Assembly: GCA_963847675.1 (NCBI GenBank)
Contig: CAWKAP010000012.1
Coordinates: forward strand, 62,001-126,000
Reading direction: 5' to 3'
From: JADJWR01 sp963847675
GTDB taxonomy: Bacteria; Pseudomonadota; Gammaproteobacteria; Burkholderiales; Burkholderiaceae_F
Length of the DNA stretch: 64,000 nt
Below the pieces are notes generated by a model. That model searched no databases. It was not told the origin of the DNA and saw nothing but the letters and a program-made list of their open reading frames with translations. Made by a program: the position numbers and the translations under genes. Positions 1 to 11,476 of this stretch are shown here, in pieces. The stretch's first letter is position 1. Each line of letters opens with the position of its first letter.

Positions 1-474
1 GCGTTCCGTTCCTACGTGCAGCCGGTGATCGTGGTGGCGGCGATCCCGTTCGGACTCGTCGGGGCGACGATCGGCCATCTGCTGCTGGGGCTGAGCTTCG
101 GGCTGACCAGCCTGTTCGGCATCGTCGGGCTGGCCGGCATCATCGTCAACGGCTCGCTGGTGCTGGTCGATTTCGCCAACGAGGAGCGCAGCCGCGGCAA
201 GTCGGCGCGCGACGCGCTGATCGACGCGGCGAAGAGCCGCTTCCGGCCGATCCTGCTCACCGCGACGACGACTTTCCTCGGCATCTTTCCGCTGATCATC
301 GAACGCAGCATCCAGGCGCAGTTCCTGATTCCCCTGGCGGTGTCGATCGGCGTCGGCGTGCTGCTCGGCACCGCGCTCCTGATGCTGCTGACGCCGGCCC
401 TGGCGATGTGGGTCGAGGACATCTCGACGCGCTGGCGCGCCCCGGCCACCGCGCAAGCCGGCACCAGCCGCTGA
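1..474 (+). CDS. RND efflux transporter, C-terminal fragment (cut by window edge)
   Basis: This is the last ~157 codons of an inner-membrane RND (AcrB/HAE1-type) proton-driven pump; the reading frame is already open at base 1. It shows the hydrophobic C-terminal transmembrane block, including a helix ending in NGSLVLVDFANEERSRGKS and the family signature RFRPILLTATTTFLGIFPL. These match the second half of the RND membrane domain. The substrate cannot be read from this piece. It is a different gene from the complete RND pump on the minus strand at 3531-6653. The DUF2891 gene follows after 15 bp, so the two may be co-transcribed. Confidence 0.9.
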   Translation, partial: AFRSYVQPVIVVAAIPFGLVGATIGHLLLGLSFGLTSLFGIVGLAGIIVNGSLVLVDFANEERSRGKSARDALIDAAKSRFRPILLTATTTFLGIFPLIIERSIQAQFLIPLAVSIGVGVLLGTALLMLLTPALAMWVEDISTRWRAPATAQAGTSR

Positions 475-489
475 AAACCGGGATCGGCG

Positions 490-1509
490 ATGCCGACATC
501 GCCTGCCCGTTCGGTCATCGATCAGTTCGCCCGCGTGGCACTGGCCAACGTCGCCGCCGAGTACCCGTTCCACCTGGTGCACCTGGCGCGCAGCCCCGCC
601 GAGGTGCTGGCGCCGCGCCGGCTGCATCCGGTCTTCTTCGGCGCCTACGACTGGCACTCCTGCGTGCACATGCACTGGACGCTGGCGCGCTGCATGAGGC
701 TGGCGTCGACGCTGCCGTCGAGCGCGTCGATCGTCGAGCACTTCGACAGACGGCTGACGCCCGCGGCAATCGACGCCGAATGCGACTACTTCGCCGCCGC
801 CGGGCGCGGCGCCTTCGAGCGCCCGTACGGCTGGGGCTGGCTGCTCCAGCTGTGGGCCGAACTCGACGCGCTCGGCGGCGAGCTGCCTGCCGCGACCCGC
901 TGGCGCGATGCGCTGGCGCCGCTCGCAGACCTGATCGCCGATCGCCTGGTCGGCTGGCTGCCGCGCGCCGAGTATCCGGTGCGTGCCGGCACGCACGGCA
1001 ACAGCGCCTTCGCGCTGGTGCTCGCCCATCGGTACGCGGTGCGGCGCACGCATGCGCCGCTGGCCGCGGCGATCGCCGACCGGGCGCACCGCTGGTTCGC
1101 CGCCGACCGCGCCTACCCGGCCGACTACGAGCCCGGTGGCGACGACTTTCTCTCCGGCGGCCTGTGCGAGGCGCTGCTGATGTTGCGCGTGCTTCCCGCC
1201 GATGACTGGCAGCGCTGGTGGGACGCATTCGCACCCGCGCCCGCCGCGCGGGTTCGCTGGCTCGTGCCGGTGAATGTCGTCGACGCCACCGATCCGAAGA
1301 TCGTCCATCTGCACGGCCTGAACCTGTCGCGCGCCTGGTGCTGGCGCCAGTTGCTGCCGCAGTTGCCGGCGACGCTGCAGCAGCGGGCCGAAGTTGCGGC
1401 GGACGCGCATCTGCGCGCCTCGCTTGCCGCGGCCACCACGGGCGATTACGTAGGCACGCACTGGCTGGCTTCCTTCGCGCTGCTCGCCATGACAGGTGAA
1501 TCGGCCTAG
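490..1509 (+). CDS. DUF2891 family protein
   Basis: This encodes 339 residues with no signal peptide or membrane segment. I recognise the DUF2891 family from the N-terminal block HPVFFGAYDWHSCVHMHW and the aromatic, His-rich, helical character of the rest (for example YPADYEPGGDDFLSGG). The family has no established biochemical function to my knowledge; its helical makeup is compatible with an (alpha/alpha) barrel, but that is inference. The ATG at 490 follows the RND stop by 15 bp. The gene is intact and has the same base composition as its neighbours. Confidence 0.8.
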   Translation: MPTSPARSVIDQFARVALANVAAEYPFHLVHLARSPAEVLAPRRLHPVFFGAYDWHSCVHMHWTLARCMRLASTLPSSASIVEHFDRRLTPAAIDAECDYFAAAGRGAFERPYGWGWLLQLWAELDALGGELPAATRWRDALAPLADLIADRLVGWLPRAEYPVRAGTHGNSAFALVLAHRYAVRRTHAPLAAAIADRAHRWFAADRAYPADYEPGGDDFLSGGLCEALLMLRVLPADDWQRWWDAFAPAPAARVRWLVPVNVVDATDPKIVHLHGLNLSRAWCWRQLLPQLPATLQQRAEVAADAHLRASLAAATTGDYVGTHWLASFALLAMTGESA

Positions 1510-1584
1510 GCTCAGACGCGACCCATTGACGGCCATCAACGCCGCCGCCCGCGGCGCTGTTGTGATGCGCGCAGGAGGAGCGGG

Positions 1585-3139
1585 ATGAGCCAATCCTGGG
1601 ACGCGATCGTCATCGGCTCCGGCATCGGCGGACTCGCCGCCGCCGCCGCGCTTGCGACGTGCCGCAAGCGCGTGCTGGTGCTCGAGCGGCACGGCCAGCC
1701 CGGCGGCCTGACACAGACCTTCGAGCGCCAGGGGTGGCGCTTCAACGTCGGCGTGCACTACCTCGGCGGCTTCGGGCCGGGGGAAACCAACCGACGCCTG
1801 CTCGACCATCTCGCCGGCGGCCGCATCGAGATGGCGCCGATTGCCGGCGCTTATGACCGCATCCGCCTGCCGGGCCTCACGCTGCCGTTCGCGCCGCCGC
1901 GTTCGGCGCTGATCGCGGTGCTGAAGGACGCTTTTCCTCGCGAGAGCGCGGCCATCGACCGCTATTTCGATGCCGTCGACCGCGCCGCGGCGACGATGGG
2001 CACGGTGTTCATGGCGCGCAGCATGCCGGGACCGCTGGCCGGACCGCTGGCCTGGTTCAAGCGCAAGGAGATTGCGCGCTGGGTCGGCCGCACGACCTGG
2101 GAGGTGGTGCAGGAGTTCACCGCCGACCCGCACCTGCGCGCGGCGCTGACGGCGCAGTGGATCGACTACGGCAGCCGGCCAGCCGAGAGTTCGTTCGGCG
2201 TTCACGCGCTGGTCACCCGCTCCTATCTCGACGGCGCGTGGTATCCGGTCGGCGGCAGCGGCGTCTTTGCGCAGGAACTCGGACGGACCATCGCGGCGGC
2301 CGATGGCGAGATCCGCACCGGCGCCGAGGTCACCGGCATCCTCGGTCGAGGCGCGACGCGTGACCGGCGTGCAGTTGCGCAGCGGCGAACGGATCGCTGC
2401 GCGCTGCGTGATCTCGGACGCCGGCGCGCACAACACGCTGCGGATGCTCCCGTCTGGCGAGGTCGATTACGCCTGGGCGCAGGACGTCACCGAGCTGGAG
2501 GCATCGACGGGCTACATTGGCCTGTACCTCGGCCTGTCCGGCGACATCACACACGCAGGCGCGGACACGGCCAACACGTGGATCTACGAGTCGTGGGACG
2601 TCAACCAGGGGTGGGACGACCCCTTCGGCCAGGCGCGCGCGCCGGCGCTGTTCGTCGCTTTTCCGTCGCTGCGCGACCCGGCGCACGAGCCCGGGCCGCA
2701 GCAGCGGCACACCGGCGAGGTCGTCGCACTGGTCAACTGGAGCGCGTTCTCGCAGTGGGACCATTCCGAAGATCCCGGCGGCATGAAGGCCGGCATGTCG
2801 CGCGAGGAAAGCTACGCGGCGTTCAAGGACCTGCTCAAGCGCAACCTGCTGGCGCAGTTCGGCGAGCACTTCGCGGCGCTGGCACCGATGGTGCAGTTCG
2901 CCGAGGCGTCGACGCCGATCACCGTGGCCAGCTACACCGGCGCCGAGCACGGCGCGATGTACGGGCTGGCCACCACGCCGCAGCGCTTCCTGTCGCCGGC
3001 GCTGCGCCCGCGCACGCCGATCGGCGGCCTGCTGCTCGCCGGTCAGGACGCCTGCACGCCCGGCGTCACGGGGGCGATGGTGGGCGGGCTGATGGCGGCC
3101 GCCAACCTCGAACCGCAGTTGTGGCGGCTGCTGCGTTGA
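1585..3139 (+). pseudogene. FAD-dependent oxidoreductase (phytoene desaturase / retinol saturase-like), frameshifted
   Basis: The gene starts at an ATG with a strong Shine-Dalgarno (AGGAGGA). The N-terminal half, in one frame, has the dinucleotide-binding motif VIGSGIGGLAAAAALA and the QPGGLTQTFERQGWRFNVG segment typical of CrtI-like and retinol-saturase-like flavoproteins. Near 2344 the homologous reading moves to the +1 frame, which continues through EARRVTGVQLRSGERIAARC to the C-terminal FAD motif LLLAGQDACTPGVTGAMVGG and stops at 3139. Deleting one G of the GG at 2344-2345 would join the halves as ...TGILVEARRVTG..., about 517 residues. Either the gene is broken or the base is a sequencing error. 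The first frame alone runs on to 3159 as unrelated sequence. The substrate is unknown. Confidence 0.8.
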
Positions 3140-3181
3140 AGGCGGACCCGGCCGCCTGACCGGGCGCGGGCGGGTGCCCGC

Positions 3182-3376
3182 TCAGCCCAGCGCGAGCGAC
3201 CAGTCGAGTCCGCTGGCGCGGTAGAAGGCCTTGGTTCGCTCGTCCGCGGTCCTGGGATCGACGCCGCCGGCACGGGCGCGGAGGACAGCGGCGATCTGCT
3301 CCCGCGATGTCGGCGCGAAGACGCCGTTCACGGCTGCGCCGAGTTGCCGAATGAAAGTTGCGCTGCTCATTTCCAT
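3182..3376 (-). CDS. small hypothetical protein (64 aa)
   Basis: This is a 64-residue open frame whose ATG is preceded by GGAGG five bases upstream (CCGGAGGCAATC-ATG), which is why I accept it despite its size. The protein is soluble and alanine-rich, with one basic helical stretch (TSREQIAAVLRARAGG) and an acidic/basic tail; there are no cysteines, no signal peptide and no membrane helix. I do not recognise a family. It lies tail to tail with the frameshifted oxidoreductase, and 154 bp downstream of it on the minus strand the RND gene ends. Function unknown. Confidence 0.55.
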   Translation of the reverse strand: MEMSSATFIRQLGAAVNGVFAPTSREQIAAVLRARAGGVDPRTADERTKAFYRASGLDWSLALG

Positions 3377-3530
3377 GATTGCCTCCGGATCGTTCGCGTT
3401 CAGTGGCGTTGCGTCGCGCGGGACTGCGCGCCTGGCAACGTGGAGGCACGTTAGGGGCCGCGGGTAACCCCGCGATTGCAGCCGCGAAACGGTGTGTATC
3501 GGGCTTGTTTCGATCGCCGCCGGCGGCGGA

Positions 3531-6500
3531 TCAGGAGGCCGGTGCCGCGGCGGTGGACGCCAGCGGCTGTCGCCGGCCGCCGCGATGTGCGAGCAGATAC
3601 AGCGACGGGATCAGCCACAGGCTGACGAGCATCGAGAACAGCAGGCCGAAGACCATGCAGACCGCCAGCGGCTGCAGCATCTCGGCCCCCTCACCGAACC
3701 CGAGCGCCAGCGGCAGCATGCCGGCCACCGTGGTGAGCGTGGTCATCAGGATCGGCCGCAGCCGCAGGCGCGCCGCCTCGATGGTCGCCGCGATGACCTC
3801 GTGGCCACGCGACCGTTCGAGCTCGATGAACTCGACCAGCACGATCGAGTTATTCACCACCACGCCGATCAGCATGATCACGCCGAGCCACACCGGCATC
3901 GACAGTGTCAGGTCGGCGGCGAGCAGCCCGAGGACGACTCCGATCAGCGCGAACGGGACGCCGAGCATGATCACCGCCGGGTTACGCAGCGACTCATACT
4001 GCACGGCCATCACCACGAAGACCAGGAAGAGCGCCAGCGCGGCCAGGGTGGCCACCTGCACCTGACCTTCCTGCAGGCTTTCGAAGGCCCCCCCGTAATA
4101 CAGCGAGTACCCGGGCGGCAGTTCGAAGCCGGCCAGCGTGCCGCGGATCTCGGCCATCACCTCGCCGAGGGGACGCGCGCCGGTGAGCGCGGCGTTGACC
4201 TCGACGATCCGGCTCTGGTTCTCGCGCCGGATTTCCGTCTGCGCCGAAATGAAGTCGACATGGGCGATGTCGCCGAGGTGAACCGCCGGTCTTGCGCCCT
4301 CGGCGCCGAACAGCAGCACCGACTCGATCGCACGCGGGCCGTCGACCGTGCCCGGCGGCAGCCGCACGCGGATGTCGTAGGCGCGGTCGTTGTCGAAGAA
4401 CTCGCTGACGATCAGTCCATCGAGCGCGATCTGCAGCGCGCGCCCGGCCTGCGACGTATCGATGCTCAGCTCCGCGGCGCGCGTGCGATCCAGCCGCACG
4501 GCGAACTCCTGCCTGACCTCCTCGGCCGAGTGCTCCACATTGCGCAGCCCGTCGATGCCGCGCAGCGTGCGCAGCAGGCGGTCGCCGACCGCGGCCAGCA
4601 CGGTGAGGTCCGGCCCGCGCACGCGAACGCTGACGTCTTCGTCGGCGCGGCTGACGCGCACGCCACGGATGCCGGAAGGGCGCGCCAGCACCTTGACGCC
4701 GGCGAGTTCGGCCTCGGCCACGCTGCGCTGGAACGCGCTCACCCACTGTTCGATGCCGCGCGCGCGTTCGGCGAGCGGCGCGAGCTGGATCGACAAGGTG
4801 CTCCGGTTGGGACGCTCGCGCTGGGAGCGGCCGAAGATCGAACCGCCGGCGATCACCGAAATGCCTTCGACGTCGCCCTGCTCGATGGCAAGGCGCTCGA
4901 GCAGCCGCACCGTGCGGTCCATCTCCGCGAGCGAGGTTCCCGGATCGGTCAGCACGCGCACGCTGACGCGGCCGTCGTCCATCGTCGGCAGGAACTCCTG
5001 ACGGCCAGCCTGCGCCGCGAACAGCGCGGCGAATACGCCGAGCAGCGCAAACGCCGCCAGCACGACCCGGCCGGGCGCGCGCAGGCTGCGCGCCAGCAGC
5101 GACGCATAGGTGCGCTGCGCTGATTCGATCAGCATCCGGACGGCGCGCGTGAGTCGCGACGGCCGCGGCGGCATGCCGCGCGCGGCGAGCGCCGGCACGA
5201 GCGTGACGGCGGCGACGAGCGAGGCCACGATGGCCGCCGAAATCGTGAAGATCAGCTCGCGGAACAGCAGTCCGATCAGACCGCTGATGAACAGGAACGG
5301 CAGGACGGCGGCCAGATTGGTCGTCGTCGCGGCAATGATCGGGCTGGTGACCTCCGCGGCGGCATGGGCGGCGGCCTGCGGTCCCGGCTCGCCTTCGCGC
5401 TGATGGCGCTCGATGTTCTCGAGCATCACGATCGTGTTGTCGACCAGCATGCCGACGCCGAGGGCCAGGCCGCCGAGCGTCATCAGGTTCAGCGACAGGC
5501 CGCCGACGGCCATGATGACGAACGCCACCATGATCGAGATCGGGATCGCGGTGCCGATGACCAGCGTTCCGCGCAGGTTGCCGAGAAACAGGTAGACGAC
5601 CGTCATCGCAAACGCCGCGCCGGCAAGAGCGGCGCCCGCGGCATTGGCAAGCGCCTGGCGCACGTAGGTGGACTGGTCCGACACCTTCGCCACGTCGATG
5701 TCCGGCGGCACCAGGCTCTGCCGGGCGACCGAAGCAAGCCGCGCGTTGACCTGGTCGGCCACGTCGACGGTGTTGGCGGCCGGTTGCTTCTGGATCGAAA
5801 GCCGCACGCCGGGCGTGCCGTTGTAACGCACGCGGATGCGCTCGTCCTCGTGCGAGTCGAGCACCTGCGCCACCTCGGCGAGGGGGACCAACTGGCCGCC
5901 GGGCAGTCGCAGCGGCAGCGCGCCGATCGCCGCAACGCTGTCGAGACGTCCCGATGTGCGGCTGGTGTACTCCTGTTCGCCGACGCGCAGGCGGCCGGCC
6001 GGCTGGTCGACGTTGCCGCGCTCGATGGCCCGGATGATGTCCTCGATCGACAAGCCGACTCCCGCCAGGCGCTTCTGGTCGGGCAGCACGTGCACCTCGC
6101 GCACCAGCCCGCCGCCGACCTCGACCGCCGCAACACCGGGCAGGTTGAGAAACTGCTTGGCGAAGATGTCGTCGGTCCAGGTGCGCATCTCCGTGAGACT
6201 GCGCAGCGGCGAGCTGACGACGAACTCGAGCACCGGGATCTGCGACGGGTCGCGCTTGAAGATGATCGGCGGGTCGATCGTCGTCGGCAGCAACCGGCGC
6301 GCGCGATCCAGACGCGTCGAGGCGTCACGCAGCGCGATGTCGATGTCCTTGCCATAGTCGAAGTACAGCTCGACCTCGGTCGTGCCTTCCAGCGTCGTCG
6401 ACTCGATGCCCACCGCGTCCTCGGTGATCGCCAGCTGCTCCTCGATATGCCGGGTCGACCGGTCTTCCATGATGTTCGCGGGCACCGCAGGATCGACGAT

Positions 6501-6653
6501 GCGCACGCCGATCTGCGGATAGATCAGCTGCGGCAGCAGGTCCACTGCCAGCCGGTGCAGCGCGAAAAGGCCGAGAACGATCGCCGTCAGCGTCAGCATC
6601 AGCGTGCTGACCGGGTGGCGGATGCACCAGGCCGCGATGCCGCCGCGCTTCAT
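3531..6653 (-). CDS. RND multidrug/efflux transporter, inner-membrane pump
   Basis: This 1040-residue protein has the normal full length of the HAE1/AcrB class and catalyses proton-driven export as a trimer. It begins with the cytoplasmic stub and first helix MKRGGIAAWCIRHPVSTLML. It has two periplasmic porter/docking halves (about residues 30-335 and 560-870), each followed by a membrane block. Membrane-domain motifs are visible: GVGMLVDNTIVMLENIERH in the first block; NNSIVLVEFIELERSRGHE and RLRPILMTTLTTVAGMLPL in the second. The adaptor gene ends 2 bp upstream, so the two form one transcriptional unit. No outer-membrane factor gene is adjacent, so a channel encoded elsewhere is presumably shared. 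Substrate not deducible. Confidence 0.95.
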   Translation of the reverse strand: MKRGGIAAWCIRHPVSTLMLTLTAIVLGLFALHRLAVDLLPQLIYPQIGVRIVDPAVPANIMEDRSTRHIEEQLAITEDAVGIESTTLEGTTEVELYFDYGKDIDIALRDASTRLDRARRLLPTTIDPPIIFKRDPSQIPVLEFVVSSPLRSLTEMRTWTDDIFAKQFLNLPGVAAVEVGGGLVREVHVLPDQKRLAGVGLSIEDIIRAIERGNVDQPAGRLRVGEQEYTSRTSGRLDSVAAIGALPLRLPGGQLVPLAEVAQVLDSHEDERIRVRYNGTPGVRLSIQKQPAANTVDVADQVNARLASVARQSLVPPDIDVAKVSDQSTYVRQALANAAGAALAGAAFAMTVVYLFLGNLRGTLVIGTAIPISIMVAFVIMAVGGLSLNLMTLGGLALGVGMLVDNTIVMLENIERHQREGEPGPQAAAHAAAEVTSPIIAATTTNLAAVLPFLFISGLIGLLFRELIFTISAAIVASLVAAVTLVPALAARGMPPRPSRLTRAVRMLIESAQRTYASLLARSLRAPGRVVLAAFALLGVFAALFAAQAGRQEFLPTMDDGRVSVRVLTDPGTSLAEMDRTVRLLERLAIEQGDVEGISVIAGGSIFGRSQRERPNRSTLSIQLAPLAERARGIEQWVSAFQRSVAEAELAGVKVLARPSGIRGVRVSRADEDVSVRVRGPDLTVLAAVGDRLLRTLRGIDGLRNVEHSAEEVRQEFAVRLDRTRAAELSIDTSQAGRALQIALDGLIVSEFFDNDRAYDIRVRLPPGTVDGPRAIESVLLFGAEGARPAVHLGDIAHVDFISAQTEIRRENQSRIVEVNAALTGARPLGEVMAEIRGTLAGFELPPGYSLYYGGAFESLQEGQVQVATLAALALFLVFVVMAVQYESLRNPAVIMLGVPFALIGVVLGLLAADLTLSMPVWLGVIMLIGVVVNNSIVLVEFIELERSRGHEVIAATIEAARLRLRPILMTTLTTVAGMLPLALGFGEGAEMLQPLAVCMVFGLLFSMLVSLWLIPSLYLLAHRGGRRQPLASTAAAPAS

Positions 6654-6655
6654 CG

Positions 6656-7681
6656 TCAGCCCGGCGCCTCGACCGGCTTCACGCGCTGGCCCGGTGCCAG
6701 GCCGATGAAGCCCTTGGTCACCACCTGCATTCCGGCATCGAGGCCGGTGCGGATCTCGACCCGGTCGACCAGCCGCAGGCCGCTGGTGACCTCGGCACGG
6801 CGCACGACGCCATCGTCGAAGACGAACACGAACTCGCCGCTCGCATCGCGGCGCAGCGCCGCCAGCGGCACCAGGATCCGCTCACTGCTGCCGGTGCTCA
6901 GCACGACCCGGCAGAACTGCCCGGCCCGTGCTCCCGGCGGCACCGGTTCGAGTGCCACTTCGATGCGGCCGGTGCGGCTGGCCGGATCGATGGCGGGATG
7001 GATACGGACGATCCTGCCCTCGTGCAGTCCTTCTCCAAGCGCATCGATGCGGACCCCGGCCTCATCGCCGACCTTCAGGTAGGGCAAAACGAGTTCGGAC
7101 ACCGCCACGTCGGTAATCAGCGTCGAGGGGTCGATCAAGGTCAGCAGATGCGTGTGCTCGGCCGTCACGCTGCCCGGCTCGACCCGGCGCTCCGAGACGA
7201 CGCCGGCAAACGGCGCCTCGAGGGTCATGTGCTGCAAACGCGTGCTCAGCAGGCGCTCCTCGGCACGCGCGATCTCCAGCGCGGTGTCGGAGCGCGACAG
7301 CGCGTCAGCGCCAATGAACCCGCGCGCAATGAGCTGGCGATTGCGCTCGTGATCCAGTTCGGCCTGCTTGCGCATCGCGACCGCCTTGTCCAACTGCGCC
7401 TTGAGCAGTCGATCGTCGTAGCGGACCAGCACTTCGCCGCGCCGGACGCGGTCGCCCTCGCGCACCGCCACGGCGATGACCTTGCCTTCCTCCTGGTTGA
7501 CGATGCGTACCTCGCGCAGCGCCCGCAAACTGCCGGCGCGGTCGGCATCGACCGCGAGTTGACCCCTGGACGCCACGGCGACTTCGACGAGATGCGGACG
7601 CGGCTCGGACACGACCTTGCCGCCGGTGGCCTTGCCGCAGGCAGCGATGAAGAGCGCGAACAGCAGGATCAGTATTCTCAT
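6656..7681 (-). CDS. RND efflux periplasmic adaptor (membrane fusion lipoprotein)
   Basis: This 341-residue adaptor links the RND pump encoded just downstream to an outer-membrane channel. I start it at the ATG giving MRILILLFALFIAACGK, a lipoprotein signal with lipobox IAAC; an upstream in-frame start would add 13 non-signal residues. Family architecture is visible: a biotinyl-lipoyl-like half (VNQEEGKVIAVAVREGDRV), a short helical hairpin (about residues 90-140), the second lipoyl half (LEAPFAGVVSERRVEPGS), then beta-barrel and membrane-proximal domains ending in TKGFIGLAPGQRVKPVE. Stop and pump start are 2 bp apart. Confidence 0.93.
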   Translation of the reverse strand: MRILILLFALFIAACGKATGGKVVSEPRPHLVEVAVASRGQLAVDADRAGSLRALREVRIVNQEEGKVIAVAVREGDRVRRGEVLVRYDDRLLKAQLDKAVAMRKQAELDHERNRQLIARGFIGADALSRSDTALEIARAEERLLSTRLQHMTLEAPFAGVVSERRVEPGSVTAEHTHLLTLIDPSTLITDVAVSELVLPYLKVGDEAGVRIDALGEGLHEGRIVRIHPAIDPASRTGRIEVALEPVPPGARAGQFCRVVLSTGSSERILVPLAALRRDASGEFVFVFDDGVVRRAEVTSGLRLVDRVEIRTGLDAGMQVVTKGFIGLAPGQRVKPVEAPG

Positions 7682-7799
7682 TCGTCGGCTCGCGGCCTCG
7701 CGGGTGCGAATTGCCCGCACGATTCTGCGCTTCCTCCCGCCGGGAGGCCCCCGTGCTTTCCTGCACGAGGGAAGCGACCGACGGTGCGCGGACGGCGGT

Positions 7800-8933
7800 T
7801 CAGCCGGTCGGCTCCAGCCTCAGGATCGCGCCGTTCGGAGAATCGGTCAGCAGATACACGTAACCGTCCGGCCCGACGCGAACGTCGCGCACGCGCGGCA
7901 GCGCGCCTTCCAGCATGAATTCGTCCTCGACGAACTTCTCGCCGTTCAGACGCACGCGGATCAGGGCCTGGCCGCGCAGCGCACCGATGAGGACGTCGCC
8001 GCGCCACCTGGGAAACCGGTCGCCTTCGTAGAACGCCATGCCGGCAAGGGCCGGCGACGGCACCCAGTACTTGACCGGCTGCGCCATGCCGGGCTTCTCG
8101 GTGCCTTCGCCGATCCTGGTACCGGTGACGTAGTTCACGCCCCAGGTGATCACCGGCCAGCCGTAGTTCACCCCCGCCTTGATCACGTTCAGTTCGTCGC
8201 CGCCCTGCGGGCCGTGCTCGCTCGCCCATAGCGCGCCGGTCAGAGGATGCAGCGCCGCGCCCTGGACGTTGCGGTGACCGAGTGTGAAGACCTCCGGCCT
8301 GGCTTTCGGGTCGCCGAGGAACGGATTGCCCGGCGCCGGCCTGCCGTCGTCGGTCAGGCGCAGGATCTTGCCGGCGTGATCGTCGGGCTTCTGTGCGCGC
8401 GCCATCGTGCCCCGGTCGCCCAACGTGACGTAAAGGAAACCGCTGCGATCGAAAACGAGCCGCGAGCCGAAGTGAAACGCGGTGTTCGACTTCGGCGCCA
8501 TGCGGAAGATGACCTCGACGTCATCCATCCGCCAGGCACCCGGGCCGCCGGCCAGCCTGCCGCGCGCCACCTCGGTGCCGTTGTCGCCCGATGCGTCGCG
8601 CTGCGCGTAGCTCCAGTAGATCCAGCCGTTGTCGCGGTACTTCGGGTGCAGCGCGACGTCGAGCAGCCCGCCCTGGCCTTGCGCGTCGACCCGCGGCAGG
8701 CCCGCCACCGGCGCCGGGTCGAGCTTGCCGTCCCCGCCCACCAGACGCATCCGCCCCGGCCGCTCGGTGACGAGCATCCGGCCGTCGGGCAGGAAGGCGA
8801 GGCCCCACGGGTGATCGAGCCCCTCGGTGACCGTGACCACGCGCACCGCGTGCTCGCGCGTCTGGACCACCTGCGCATGAGCGACGGGCGCTGCGGCCAG
8901 CAGCGCGGCAAATAGGAGTGCTGTCCTGATCAT
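7800..8933 (-). CDS. PQQ-dependent aldose sugar dehydrogenase (YliI/Asd-like), exported
   Basis: The protein is 377 residues with a Sec signal peptide cleaved near AHA-QVV. The beta-propeller family of soluble quinoprotein glucose/aldose dehydrogenases is recognised from GLDHPWGLAFLPDGRMLVTERPG at the start of the mature domain, LGHRNVQGAALHP and SEHGPQGGDELNVIKAGVNYGWP. These members oxidise aldose sugars in the periplasm with PQQ and calcium. I infer the same here; PQQ dependence is not proven by sequence alone. No PQQ biosynthesis gene is in the window. It is 118 bp upstream of the efflux adaptor on the same strand, and any functional link is unclear. Confidence 0.88.
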   Translation of the reverse strand: MIRTALLFAALLAAAPVAHAQVVQTREHAVRVVTVTEGLDHPWGLAFLPDGRMLVTERPGRMRLVGGDGKLDPAPVAGLPRVDAQGQGGLLDVALHPKYRDNGWIYWSYAQRDASGDNGTEVARGRLAGGPGAWRMDDVEVIFRMAPKSNTAFHFGSRLVFDRSGFLYVTLGDRGTMARAQKPDDHAGKILRLTDDGRPAPGNPFLGDPKARPEVFTLGHRNVQGAALHPLTGALWASEHGPQGGDELNVIKAGVNYGWPVITWGVNYVTGTRIGEGTEKPGMAQPVKYWVPSPALAGMAFYEGDRFPRWRGDVLIGALRGQALIRVRLNGEKFVEDEFMLEGALPRVRDVRVGPDGYVYLLTDSPNGAILRLEPTG

Positions 8934-9010
8934 CGAAGTTCCGAGGCACGGTGAAGGGTGCCGCAGTGTCCACCCACTGGCCAGCCGGGAATCCCCGCAG
9001 GCAGGAGGCC

Positions 9011-11040
<2,030 letters not shown>

Positions 11041-11048
11041 GCGCGCGC

Positions 11049-11432
11049 CTACATGCCGGGCCTGCAGCCACCGATCGGCTCCGCGTAGTCGACCTTGGGC
11101 GTGAACGGTGCCGAAATCCGGTTGTCGCGCTCCGCGACGATGTAGTAGGTGAAGCACGGCTTCACGTCGAGCGTCAGCGTCGCGGTTTCGCGGGGCGCGC
11201 CCGGCACCGGCGGCGCCTGGACGCGGATGACACGCTCACCGGGGTCGACCAGCACTCGCCGCATCGTGGTGTCCTTGCCGTCCACCGAGAGAATGATGAC
11301 CGGAAACGTCCTCGCATCGGCCAGGTGGTAACGCTCGCCGACGAGGTACGAACCCTGAAACGTGGTCGCGCAGCCGGAAAGCAGCGAAGCACTCACGACC
11401 AGAAACGCTGCAACCTTGGACCTTGCTGACAT
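11049..11432 (-). CDS. small putative lipoprotein inside the dpp operon
   Basis: This 127-residue protein begins with a basic start, a hydrophobic stretch and lipobox LLSGC (Cys about residue 21), so it is probably a lipid-anchored periplasmic or outer-membrane protein. The rest is predicted beta-rich (for example TFPVIILSVDGKDTTMRRVLV) and contains two further cysteines (KPCFTYYIV and IGGCRPGM). I do not recognise a family. It sits 8 bp before dppD and 44 bp after dppC on the same strand, so it is transcribed with the peptide importer, but it is not a standard component of Dpp systems. Function unknown. Confidence 0.75.
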   Translation of the reverse strand: MSARSKVAAFLVVSASLLSGCATTFQGSYLVGERYHLADARTFPVIILSVDGKDTTMRRVLVDPGERVIRVQAPPVPGAPRETATLTLDVKPCFTYYIVAERDNRISAPFTPKVDYAEPIGGCRPGM

Positions 11433-11476
11433 GAGGGGACTCCTTCAAGAATCTTGCCGCGTGTCGTGGCCCCGGC

